Shown one piece after another: positions 1-7,341 of a stretch of 24,925 nucleotides of DNA. Where the stretch lies: NCBI GenBank assembly GCA_002368865.1, contig DFDT01000156.1, positions 1 through 24,925 on the forward strand. The letters run 5' to 3'. Each line of letters opens with the position of its first letter. Position 1 is the stretch's first letter. Source of the stretch: Lachnospiraceae bacterium UBA3821 (GTDB lineage: Bacteria; Bacillota; Clostridia; Lachnospirales; Lachnospiraceae). The notes beneath the pieces are model-generated. The model worked only from the letters and a program-made list of their open reading frames with translations, ran no database searches and was not told where the DNA came from. The translations under genes were made by a program, and so were the position numbers.

Positions 1-32
1 ACACCGTGCCGGTTCAAGTCCGGCTGCCAGCA
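1..32 (+). tRNA. tRNA 3' end (partial, probably tRNA-Leu)
   Basis: The window opens inside a tRNA gene. A T-arm is visible (stem GCCGG at 8-12, loop TTCAAGT, stem CCGGC at 20-24), followed by a 3' acceptor strand TGCCAGC at 25-31 and discriminator A at 32, with no encoded CCA. The bases just before the T-arm (ACACCGT) do not look like a normal five-base variable loop and fit the 3' side of a long class II variable arm, as in Firmicute tRNA-Leu. The anticodon lies outside the window, so identity is inference. Confidence 0.7.
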
Positions 33-35
33 TAA

Positions 36-72
36 AAAAGCCCTGAAACCGTTTGGTTTCAAGGCTTTTTCT
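36..72. terminator. Bidirectional intrinsic terminator
   Basis: A hairpin with arms GCCCTGAAACC (40-50) and GGTTTCAAGGC (55-65) has one bulge or mismatch, a four-base loop and a T-run at 66-70. The left side is A-rich, so the same hairpin also ends in a T-run on the minus strand. It can stop the tRNA transcript and the convergent minus-strand gene, whose last codons overlap it. Confidence 0.8.
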
Positions 73-232
73 CATTGGAACCCATATCATCCAGAGCATA
101 TTGGCAGCACTGCACAACCAATGCGTTGACAGAGATGTTTTCCCGGGCGGCTACCAGTTCCAGTCTTTTCAGTAATTCCTCCTCAATTCGAAAAGTTTTG
201 TTGATATAGTGCTTTTTCTCCACCTTAAACAT
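59..232 (-). CDS. Small ribbon-helix-helix (CopG/Arc-like) DNA-binding protein
   Basis: Starting at the ATG at 230-232, this encodes about 57 residues beginning MFKVEKKHYINKTFRIEEEL. A short basic beta-strand-like segment (HYINKTFRI) is followed by two predicted helices (EEELLKRLELVAARENIS and NALVVQCCQYALDDM), the layout of ribbon-helix-helix repressors. An in-frame GTG nine bases upstream exists, but the AGAGG ribosome site at 241-245 is spaced correctly for the ATG. RHH proteins of this size usually bind DNA as dimers and often repress their own gene. No toxin partner is visible on the plus or minus side, so it may be a stand-alone regulator. Family placement is from residue pattern only. 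Confidence 0.7.
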   Translation of the reverse strand: MFKVEKKHYINKTFRIEEELLKRLELVAARENISVNALVVQCCQYALDDMGSNEKKP

Positions 233-247
233 GCATATCACCTCTTT

Positions 248-260
248 TGTACATTGTACA
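248..260. promoter_or_regulatory. Candidate operator: TGTACA-T-TGTACA
   Basis: Two copies of the palindromic hexamer TGTACA sit one base apart, so the whole 13-base site is itself symmetric. It lies directly upstream of the ribosome site of the small RHH gene. Short adjacent palindromes are typical RHH operators, so self-repression is a reasonable inference, not shown by the sequence alone. Confidence 0.4.
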
Positions 261-320
261 TTTTAAGAGCAATATTAAATATACCTTATTTTTGCACGCA
301 GAATAGGCACTGGTATTGCT

Positions 321-629
321 TTAAATAGTTTTTTCATTTACTGTAGGAAGGGAAGATAAATTATTGCCCTCTGTGTCATCCGGAAGGGATTTGAGGTATT
401 CAGTGTCTTTATTGTGGGCGATACCGACGCCCTTGATCATGCCGGATCTGGCGAGACTGACGCCCTCTTCCCGGCTCACGATGCGGTCGTCGGAGAGCTG
501 ATAGCCGGAAATGCGGCCTTTTTCTTTTACCAATCCTGTGATGGAGAGGGCATTCTCTTTGGGAGAGGGTATGTCGTCCAAAGCGGCTTTGGGCAGGGCG
601 GAAGACAATATTTCTTTTTCGTTTTGCAT
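321..629 (-). CDS. DUF3892-type small protein
   Basis: A 102-residue protein. Its core (about residues 28-95) has the pattern of the DUF3892 family: ITGLVKEKGRISGYQLSDDR, then an alanine/glycine-rich stretch SLARSGMIKGVGIAHNKDTE, then YLKSLPDD and NNLSSLP. The role of this family is unknown. The start is supported by AGGAGG eight or so bases upstream (CTATAGGAGGTATACC before the ATG). It is transcribed away from the first serpin, sharing a roughly 160-base intergenic region. A second, shortened relative lies at 3496-3690, so two DUF3892 genes bracket the serpin pair. Confidence 0.75.
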   Translation of the reverse strand: MQNEKEILSSALPKAALDDIPSPKENALSITGLVKEKGRISGYQLSDDRIVSREEGVSLARSGMIKGVGIAHNKDTEYLKSLPDDTEGNNLSSLPTVNEKTI

Positions 630-680
630 GGTATACCTCCTATAGAAAAGATGTCGGTTTTAGTGTGCGCGGGAAGAAAT

Positions 681-711
681 ATTTTATACCGGGGTGTATT
701 TTGCAGGTAAA
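681..711 (-). promoter_or_regulatory. Putative promoter of the DUF3892 gene
   Basis: On the minus strand TTTACC (706-711) and TATAAA (within 681-688) are separated by 17 bases, placing a start point about 45 bases before the DUF3892 start codon. Sequence match only; the -35 is imperfect. Confidence 0.35.
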
Positions 712-790
712 ATTTTGAAACTTTTTCAGACAAGAGTCGTCTATAGGGGTAAGAACGCATCAAAAAGGCAGGTGCAGAGGAGGATCTGAA

Positions 791-2104
791 ATGAAAAAAA
801 GAAAGAAACTGCGGATAAAAAGTTGTGTGAAAAGATGTGTGGCGACGATGGGAATCTGTGCGCTGATCGGCAGTTTTACATCAGGGTGCACGGTTTCTGA
901 CATTAACGTCACAAGCGCGAACAATACCGGTACAGAGTCATCCTATGTGGCAGAGGATCTGACCGGTCAGGCGCAGGAGCCTGTGATCGGGCCCTGTGAA
1001 GAGTTCGCCTGTGAAGAATTTTCCAAAGCACTTTTTGCCCAGAGTCTGGAAGAGACCAATCCCATAGAGTCACCGTTAAGCGCTTTTTTGGCGATGGCGC
1101 TGGCGGGAGAGGGGGCAGAAGGCGATACGGCAGCAGAATTTGACGCTGTCATGGGTCAGGACAGACAGGCAAGGTCGGAACAATTTATGAAGCGTTTCCC
1201 CTCGGATGCGGAGGGGACGAAGGTTGCGCTGGCCAATTCCGCGTGGCTGGACGACAGACTGATCTGCGAGGCGGATTGGCGGAAGACGGCAGCGGACATT
1301 TATCTGACAGAGGTGTACCAGACCAGGCTTTCCACGGGAGAGACCATGGGGAAGATCAATGCCTGGGTGGAGCAGAATACGCAGGGCTTGATTAAAAATC
1401 TGCTTGACCAGCCGTTAGATGATGCGACCAGGCTGGCGCTGTTTAATACGATTTATTTTAAGGGACAGTGGCAGAGCGCTTTTGACGGCGAGCATACCGC
1501 AAAAGAAGATTTTACGTTGGCGGACGGGACAACGGTCCAGGCGGACATGATGCGCAGGACGGGAAAGATGAGTTATGTGCAGGGGGAAGCTTACGACGGT
1601 GTGGCGTTGCCTTATCGGGATTCCGAGCTTTTATTCGTAGCGCTGCGGCCTACAGGCGGACAGAATGTGCGCGAACTGTATGCGGATATCACCTTTGAAC
1701 AGCTGGGAGAGGCAGTGGATGCGGCGCAGAATGTACAGGTGAATCTGTGGCTGCCGAAATTCAAGGTGATGTTTGACAGAATATTGAATGGTGATCTGAT
1801 GCATATGGGCCTGACCAAAGCCTTTGATGCAGAACATGCGGATTTTAGCGGAATCGGCCAGGCGGATATCGGAGATCTGTATATCAGCCTGGTGCGGCAG
1901 AAAGCAGTGTTCATCGTGGATGAAGAGGGAACCGAAGCGGCGGCGGTGACGGAGGTGATCATGAGGACCAACAGTATGATGCCTGTGGAGGAACCTAAGC
2001 TGGTGCATTTTGATGAGCCGTTTCTCTATATGATATTGGATCCGGAGACGGATACGCCGCTGTTTGTGGGAATTATGGATGATCCGAGCCAGGTGCAGGA
2101 ATAA
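791..2104 (+). CDS. Lipoprotein serpin (protease inhibitor), copy 1
   Basis: A 437-residue secreted serpin. The N-terminus is basic and hydrophobic and ends in lipobox FTSGC with Cys33, so the protein is probably lipid-anchored on the outside of the cell. Serpin signatures are clear: the NTIYFKGQWQSAFD segment, LVRQKAVFIVDEEGTEAAAV leading into the reactive loop, and the C-terminal FDEPFLYMILD and GIMDDP. The hinge EEGTEAAAVT (residues 378-387) has the small side chains needed for loop insertion, so it should inhibit by the suicide-trap mechanism. Counting from the hinge as in alpha-1-antitrypsin puts the scissile bond near Asn394-Ser395, but the loop is about five residues longer, so the site is uncertain. 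AGGAGG precedes the ATG. A second serpin follows 34 bases after the stop, likely co-transcribed. Confidence 0.93.
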   Translation: MKKRKKLRIKSCVKRCVATMGICALIGSFTSGCTVSDINVTSANNTGTESSYVAEDLTGQAQEPVIGPCEEFACEEFSKALFAQSLEETNPIESPLSAFLAMALAGEGAEGDTAAEFDAVMGQDRQARSEQFMKRFPSDAEGTKVALANSAWLDDRLICEADWRKTAADIYLTEVYQTRLSTGETMGKINAWVEQNTQGLIKNLLDQPLDDATRLALFNTIYFKGQWQSAFDGEHTAKEDFTLADGTTVQADMMRRTGKMSYVQGEAYDGVALPYRDSELLFVALRPTGGQNVRELYADITFEQLGEAVDAAQNVQVNLWLPKFKVMFDRILNGDLMHMGLTKAFDAEHADFSGIGQADIGDLYISLVRQKAVFIVDEEGTEAAAVTEVIMRTNSMMPVEEPKLVHFDEPFLYMILDPETDTPLFVGIMDDPSQVQE

Positions 2105-2138
2105 AAGATGCAGCAATAAGCAAAAGGGAGAATGCAAT

Positions 2139-3533
2139 ATGAGAAGAATCTATTTGTGGAAAAAGATGGTGACTTTGACGGGGGCATTCCTGCTGACAGG
2201 CAGTCTGCTCACCGGATGCGCAGGGCAGACAGGGACTGCGGGCTCGTCCCAGACAACGGATCCGTCTGCGTCTGCGGGCTCGTCCCAGGCAGGCACCTCA
2301 CAGACAGGTCCATCCCAGGCGGCGGGACAGCACACTGCCTCCGGCTCGTCCGGAACACGGGAATTAACTTCTGACATTCCTGTCGCAATCTATGATTATG
2401 CGGAGAAACCGGAGTTTTCCGGGGCACAGCAGTTTGGCAAAACACTTTTGGCAAAGAGCTTTTCGGAAACCAATCCGGTCCAGTCGCCGGTCAGTGCGTA
2501 TCTGGCCATGTCCCTGGCGGGGGCGGGCGCAAAGGGGCAGACGGCAGCGGAGTTTGACGCGGTGATGGGCACGGGCAGGCAGGCGGCAGCGGATCAGCTT
2601 ATGAAGCGGCTTCCCGCTGAGAAAGAGGGGACTAAAGTATTATTGGCCAATTCTGCCTGGGTGGACGACAGAATGAACTGCGAGGCGGACTGGCTTTCAG
2701 TGGCGGCGAGCAGTTACCAGGCTCAGGTCTATCAGACGCAGCTTTCCGCTCCGGAAACCATGGGCACCATCAATGGTTGGATCGAGGATAACACCAGAGG
2801 ACTCATCAAGGATTTCCTAAAGGAGCCTTTGAGTGAGGATGCAAGACTGGTACTGTTCAATACACTCTACTTCAAGGGAAAGTGGGTGATGCCTTTTGAG
2901 AAGAACAGCACTTGGGAGAGAACCTTCACATTGGAGGACGGAAAAGAGCGTAAAATCCCCATGATGAGCCAATACGACGAGTATATGACATATGTGTCAA
3001 GTAAATTCTGCGATGGAATTGTGATGACCTATCAGGACTCCGATCTGGTGTTTGTGGCACTGAAACCTACAAATGGGCAGACGGTACGGCAGATGTATGA
3101 GAGTCTGGACATGGAGCAGATTGGCGCCATGGTGGATGCAGGGCAGGAGATTTCCGTGGATCTGTGGCTGCCTAAGTTTGAGGTGACTTTTGACAAGGTG
3201 CTGAATGAGGATCTGAAGGAAATGGGTTTTTCTTCCGCTTTTGACGAAAACCTTGCGGATTTTACGGGCATTGGTCTCACGGACAATGGACTGCCTCTTT
3301 ATATCTCCCTGGTGCGGCAGAAAGCGGTCTTCATCGTGGATGAGGAAGGGACTGAGGCCGCAGCGGTAACGGAAGTGGCAATGGATGAGTGTGCCGCAGT
3401 GGAGAACCCGGTGCTTCCCAAGGAAGTGCACTTTGATCATCCGTTTTTGTATATGATCCTGGACAAAGAAGCGGATATGCCTCTTTTTATGGGAATCATG
3501 GACGATCCGTCCCTGGCGCAGAGCGCGGAGTAA
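2139..3533 (+). CDS. Lipoprotein serpin (protease inhibitor), copy 2
   Basis: A 464-residue paralogue of the preceding serpin. The start at 2139 is chosen because GGGAG sits just upstream and the product then begins with a textbook lipoprotein signal ending LLTGC (Cys27). A longer upstream in-frame reading would run back into copy 1. A Ser/Gly/Thr/Gln-rich linker of about 50 residues follows, partly made of a repeated DNA unit, then the serpin domain with NTLYFKGKWVMPFE, LVRQKAVFIVDEEGTEAAAV and FDHPFLYMILD. The hinge (402-411) matches copy 1 exactly, but beyond it the loop is different: AMDECAAVENPVLPKE, with acidic residues and Cys418 near the position aligned with P1. The two inhibitors therefore probably target different proteases. 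Its 3' end overlaps the convergent short DUF3892 gene. Confidence 0.93.
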   Translation: MRRIYLWKKMVTLTGAFLLTGSLLTGCAGQTGTAGSSQTTDPSASAGSSQAGTSQTGPSQAAGQHTASGSSGTRELTSDIPVAIYDYAEKPEFSGAQQFGKTLLAKSFSETNPVQSPVSAYLAMSLAGAGAKGQTAAEFDAVMGTGRQAAADQLMKRLPAEKEGTKVLLANSAWVDDRMNCEADWLSVAASSYQAQVYQTQLSAPETMGTINGWIEDNTRGLIKDFLKEPLSEDARLVLFNTLYFKGKWVMPFEKNSTWERTFTLEDGKERKIPMMSQYDEYMTYVSSKFCDGIVMTYQDSDLVFVALKPTNGQTVRQMYESLDMEQIGAMVDAGQEISVDLWLPKFEVTFDKVLNEDLKEMGFSSAFDENLADFTGIGLTDNGLPLYISLVRQKAVFIVDEEGTEAAAVTEVAMDECAAVENPVLPKEVHFDHPFLYMILDKEADMPLFMGIMDDPSLAQSAE

Positions 3534-3690
3534 AAATACCGGTCAAAAGGCCGGAATCCGCCATTTTGGCGCCGTCTTCACAGCTGACAAAGCAGTCATT
3601 GGACAATCGATAACCGCAGAGCTCTCCGTTATTGGTGATCAGACCGGTGACGGAGAGCGGACTCTCCTCCGGTGAGGGTGTCTGGTTCAT
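3496..3690 (-). CDS. Short DUF3892-type protein, C-terminally truncated
   Basis: A 64-residue relative of the gene at 321-629. It starts MNQTPSPEESPLSVTGLITN and keeps the first half of the DUF3892 pattern (VTGLITNNGELCGYRLSNDC, then a GAKMADSGLLTG segment). After that it loses similarity and ends without the N-x-D...YLKS-PDD...NNL part. GGAGG lies eight bases before the ATG, so translation start is intact. The last 38 bases overlap the end of serpin 2 on the opposite strand. It may be a decaying duplicate, or a short functional variant; function unknown. Confidence 0.55.
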   Translation of the reverse strand: MNQTPSPEESPLSVTGLITNNGELCGYRLSNDCFVSCEDGAKMADSGLLTGIFTPRSAPGTDRP

Positions 3691-3816
3691 GGTAAATACC
3701 TCCGGTAAAAACAAAAATTGATACGATTAGCATGGGCAGAAATCGGGAATTTATACACAGAAGGAAATGGAATTTTCAAATGTATAAATATTTGCGGCTT
3801 TGCACATACTGTCTGC

Positions 3817-4368
3817 ATGAAAAATACGAGAAGCGCAGATTTTTATATCCTATTATTTTTTATCCTTTCCTTTGCCGGGTGGCTGTGGGAGATTTCCGCC
3901 TACCTGGTGATCGATCATGTGTTGGTCAATGCCGGCGTGAACAGGGGTCCCTATGTGCCTATTTACGGGATCGGCGGAGTTTTGCTGTGGCTTTTGCTGC
4001 AGAAATTCTACAGACGTCCGGTGGTGACTTTTTTCCTGTCCATGGGAATCTGTACGGTGGTGGAATACATCGGCAGTCTGCTTCTGGACTGGATCTTCGG
4101 CATGCGCTGGTGGGACTACAGCGACCGTTTTTTAAACCTGGACGGACGGGTCTGCCTGTTGGCGGCAGTATGTTTCGGGCTGTTCGGCATGCTGCAGAAC
4201 TGTTTTCTGCTGCCCTTTTATATGCGCCTTTATCACAAATTATCTGTCAAAATGCGCACGGTTCTGTGCATTGTCTTTTTGCTCTTTCTTGTGGCGGATG
4301 TGACTTACAGCGTGGAACATCCCCATGTGAATCCCCAGGTAGAACAGGCTGAGAAACACAGAGAGTGA
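3817..4368 (+). CDS. CmpB-like multispanning membrane protein (putative ABC-transporter type IV family)
   Basis: A roughly 183-residue membrane protein starting MKNTRSADFYILLFFILSFA. It shows the family's hallmark order: FAGWLWE in the first membrane segment, then NRGPYVPIYGIGG, then VVEYIGSLLLDWIFGMRWWD, NLDGRVCLL and further hydrophobic segments. About five membrane segments are expected. The family (Pfam type IV CmpB-like) is named as a putative ABC-transporter component, but no ATPase is adjacent, so the role is unclear. The ATG at 3817 has no good ribosome site; the reading frame stays open back to a TTG at 3718, but family members normally begin just before the first membrane segment. 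Confidence 0.75.
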   Translation: MKNTRSADFYILLFFILSFAGWLWEISAYLVIDHVLVNAGVNRGPYVPIYGIGGVLLWLLLQKFYRRPVVTFFLSMGICTVVEYIGSLLLDWIFGMRWWDYSDRFLNLDGRVCLLAAVCFGLFGMLQNCFLLPFYMRLYHKLSVKMRTVLCIVFLLFLVADVTYSVEHPHVNPQVEQAEKHRE

Positions 4369-4440
4369 CACGAAAAGTGGCACACGGAAGTGGCGCGCGC
4401 GGCGCGGCCTAAAAAAAGTTACCACTCTGTCCGATTTATG

Positions 4441-4449
4441 TGGTATGAT
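4441..4449 (+). promoter_or_regulatory. Putative extended -10 promoter for trkA
   Basis: TGGTATGAT is an extended -10 element about 33 bases before the trkA start codon. A possible -35 (TTACCA at 4419-4424) is 19 bases upstream, longer than ideal. This supports, weakly, a separate promoter for the trkA-trkH group. Confidence 0.4.
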
Positions 4450-4481
4450 AAACTATATATGTTTTTTGACAGGAGGCCGAT

Positions 4482-5837
4482 ATGCAAATTATTATTGTAG
4501 GCTGTGGGAAGGTCGGTTCTGCCCTGGTGCAGCGGCTGAGCACAGAGGATAATAATATCTGTATTGTGGATACAAACCCGGACATTGTGCATGAGCTGGC
4601 GGCAGAATGTGACGTGATGGGTATCGTGGGAAACGGAGCCAGCTACAGTATACTGGTGGAGGCAGGCATTGAGACGGCGGATCTGCTGATCGCCATGACG
4701 GTGTCCGATGAGTTGAACCTGCTGTGCTGTGTGATCGCCAGAAAGGCTTCGAAATGTCATACCATTGCCCGGGTGCGCAATCCCATGTACAACCCGGAGC
4801 ACCAGTTTCTGCAGAAAGAACTGGGACTGTCCATGATCATCAATCCGGAGCAGACCGCGGCCAGAGAGATCGCAGATATTCTGTGTTTCCCCGGCGCCAT
4901 CGGGATCGATCATTTCTCCCGCGGGCGTGTGGAGATGATCCGTTTCCGGATCCCGGCGGATTCACCGTTAGATAACACGGCTCTGAAGGAAATGTCCGCA
5001 AAGATCAACCGTCAGTTCCTGATCTGTGCCGTGAGCCGTGACGAGGAAGTAAAGATTCCCGACGGTAATTTTGTGCTGCGCGGGGGAGATGTGATCTCCA
5101 TCATCACAACCAGGCGCAATGCCATTGAATTTTTCCGCAAGATCAACATGAAGACCACCAGCGTGAAGAATACCATGATCGTGGGAGGCGGCAAGATATC
5201 TCTATATCTGGCCCAGATCCTGCAGACGCTGGGTATTTCGGTGAAGATCATAGAGCGGGATCCGGTGCGCTGTCAGGAGTTGGCGGAGTTATTGCCGGAA
5301 GCAGTGATCATCAACGGGGACGGCAGTGAAGAATCCGTGCTCCAGGAGGAACGCATCGATACAATGGATTCCTTTGTGGCGCTGACCAACCTGGATGAGG
5401 AAAATATCCTGCTCTCGCTTCTGGCCAAGAAGAAAGTGAAGCGGAAGGTGGTTGCGAAGATCAACCGTCTGCAGCTGAACGAGGTGATACATAATCTGGA
5501 TATGGACAGCGTGGTATACCCCAAGCTTTCCACGGCACAGCAGATCCTGCGGTATGTGCGTGCCACCCGCAATTCCATCGGCAGTAATGTACAGACCCTG
5601 TATCGTCTGTATGATGACCGGGTGGAGGCGCTGGAGTTTAATATTACCGAAAATTCCAAGATCACAGGGATTCCGCTGCGGGAGCTGCAGTTAAAGCCCG
5701 GCATCCTGATCGGTTGTATTACGAGAAACAACGAGATCATTGTCCCCGACGGACAGACCTGTATCATGTCCGGGGATCAGATCATTGTGGTCACTACAAT
5801 CCTGGGTCTGCAGGACGCGCAGGATATTCTGGCGTAA
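4482..5837 (+). CDS. trkA: Trk potassium uptake system peripheral protein TrkA
   Basis: A 451-residue cytoplasmic regulator of the TrkH potassium channel. It has two tandem RCK units, each a Rossmann nucleotide-binding domain plus an RCK_C lobe. The first has GCGKVG at residues 7-12 and an acidic residue ending the second strand (IVDTNPD), typical of NAD(H)/ATP binding. The second has GGGKIS at 235-240, where the third glycine is replaced by serine, so nucleotide binding there may be weaker. The C-terminal lobe carries LKPGILIGCITRNNEIIVPD. Length is usual for full TrkA. AGGAGG lies just before the ATG. trkH follows 62 bases downstream, and the pair should form one operon. Confidence 0.95.
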   Translation: MQIIIVGCGKVGSALVQRLSTEDNNICIVDTNPDIVHELAAECDVMGIVGNGASYSILVEAGIETADLLIAMTVSDELNLLCCVIARKASKCHTIARVRNPMYNPEHQFLQKELGLSMIINPEQTAAREIADILCFPGAIGIDHFSRGRVEMIRFRIPADSPLDNTALKEMSAKINRQFLICAVSRDEEVKIPDGNFVLRGGDVISIITTRRNAIEFFRKINMKTTSVKNTMIVGGGKISLYLAQILQTLGISVKIIERDPVRCQELAELLPEAVIINGDGSEESVLQEERIDTMDSFVALTNLDEENILLSLLAKKKVKRKVVAKINRLQLNEVIHNLDMDSVVYPKLSTAQQILRYVRATRNSIGSNVQTLYRLYDDRVEALEFNITENSKITGIPLRELQLKPGILIGCITRNNEIIVPDGQTCIMSGDQIIVVTTILGLQDAQDILA

Positions 5838-5899
5838 GCGCTGGTTATGCCAATGGCGCGGCTGAAAAGTGATCTAAATAAAGTAACAGAGAGGATATC

Positions 5900-7336
5900 A
5901 TGAATTACTCGATCATACGATATGTTTTGGGGACGGTGCTCAAGTTTGAGAGCCTGTTCCTGTGCCTGCCGTTACTTGTGGCACTGATCTATCGGGATAA
6001 ATGCGCGGTCGCTTTTTTGGCGGTGACCCTGATCAGTCTTGTAACGGGGTGGCTTCTGAGCTTTAAAAAACCGAAAAGTTATGTATTTTACGCGGTGGAA
6101 GGATATATTTGCGTCTCCCTCTGCTGGATCGTACTCAGTCTTTTTGGGGCGCTTCCTTTTTGGATCAGCGGGGAGATTCCCAGCTTTGTGGACGCATTGT
6201 TTGAAACGATCTCCGGATTTACCACTACAGGTGCCAGTATATTAAATAATGTAGAGGGACTTTCCCACGGATGTCTCTTTTGGAGAAGCTTCACTCACTG
6301 GATCGGCGGTATGGGAGTGCTGGTGTTCATTCTGGCGGTATTTCCTATGCGGGGCGGCAACAGTATGTTTCTGATGAAGGCGGAAAGCCCGGGCCCCTCG
6401 GTGGAAAAGCTGGTGCCGAGGGTGAAGGCCACCGCATTTATTCTGTACGCGGTGTATACGGTGATGACGATCCTGGAGATTATTCTGCTGTTTGCGACAG
6501 GGATGCCGTTTTTTGATGCAGTGACCTTATCCTTAGGTACGGCAGGTACCGGTGGTTTTGGTATAAAAAATGACAGTATCGCCAGTTATGCGCCGCATCT
6601 GCAGGTGATCATCACGGTGTTTATGATTTTATTTGGTGTAAATTTTAACGCATATTATCTGATGCTGCGGAAAAAATTTAAGACAGCTTTTACAGAGGAA
6701 GTCAAGGTGTATCTGGGGATCATCCTGGTCAGCGGGCTTGCCATCGCCTGGAACATACGCCATATTTTTCCGGATCCGCTGGAGGCGCTCAGACATGCGT
6801 TTTTCCAGGTGGGATCGGTGATCACGACTACCGGATATTCCACGGCGGATTTTGATCTGTGGCCGGCATTTTCCACGACGATCCTGGTGACGATCATGTT
6901 CATCGGCGCCTGTGCGGGCAGTACCGGAGGCGGTATTAAGGTATCCCGGGTAGTGATCCTGATCAAGAGTATGATAAGGGAGCTGTTTACCGTAAAGCAC
7001 CCCCGGGGGGTGAGTACGGTGAAGCTGGACGGACATGTGGTGGATAAAGATACCGTGCGCTCCGTGCACGTGTTTATTTCCAGTTATGTGCTGATCTATA
7101 TGGCGTCCCTTCTGGTTGTCAGTCTGGACAATTTTGATTTCACCACGAATTTCACGGCAATCGTGGCGACGTTGAACAATATCGGCCCCGGTCTGGCCAA
7201 AGTGGGACCCGCGGCAAACTTCGGGCTGTTTTCCGATCTGTCCAAGGTGGTCCTGATGTTGGATATGCTGATCGGAAGATTGGAATTGATGCCGATGCTG
7301 GTGCTCTTTGCGCCGGTTACCTGGAAGAAAGGATAA
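5900..7336 (+). CDS. trkH: Trk potassium uptake system membrane subunit TrkH
   Basis: A 478-residue integral membrane protein that forms the potassium pathway gated by TrkA. All four pore-loop signatures are visible in order: GFTTTGASIL, LGTAGTGGFG, VITTTGYSTAD and LNNIGPGLAKVGP, each with the filter glycine. A glycine-rich GACAGSTGGGIKVSR segment lies between loops 3 and 4, as in the family. The end LDMLIGRLELMPMLVLFAPV is also typical. A GAGAGGA ribosome site precedes the ATG. It sits between trkA and a DUF3048 lipoprotein gene that starts five bases after its stop, so the three are probably co-transcribed. Confidence 0.95.
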   Translation: MNYSIIRYVLGTVLKFESLFLCLPLLVALIYRDKCAVAFLAVTLISLVTGWLLSFKKPKSYVFYAVEGYICVSLCWIVLSLFGALPFWISGEIPSFVDALFETISGFTTTGASILNNVEGLSHGCLFWRSFTHWIGGMGVLVFILAVFPMRGGNSMFLMKAESPGPSVEKLVPRVKATAFILYAVYTVMTILEIILLFATGMPFFDAVTLSLGTAGTGGFGIKNDSIASYAPHLQVIITVFMILFGVNFNAYYLMLRKKFKTAFTEEVKVYLGIILVSGLAIAWNIRHIFPDPLEALRHAFFQVGSVITTTGYSTADFDLWPAFSTTILVTIMFIGACAGSTGGGIKVSRVVILIKSMIRELFTVKHPRGVSTVKLDGHVVDKDTVRSVHVFISSYVLIYMASLLVVSLDNFDFTTNFTAIVATLNNIGPGLAKVGPAANFGLFSDLSKVVLMLDMLIGRLELMPMLVLFAPVTWKKG

Positions 7337-7341
7337 ATTGC

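Noticed and set aside
3732..4352. A 206-codon plus-strand frame overlapping the CmpB-like gene
   Set aside because: The other frame has membrane segments and the RGPYVPIYG motif; this one is a low-hydrophobicity shadow.
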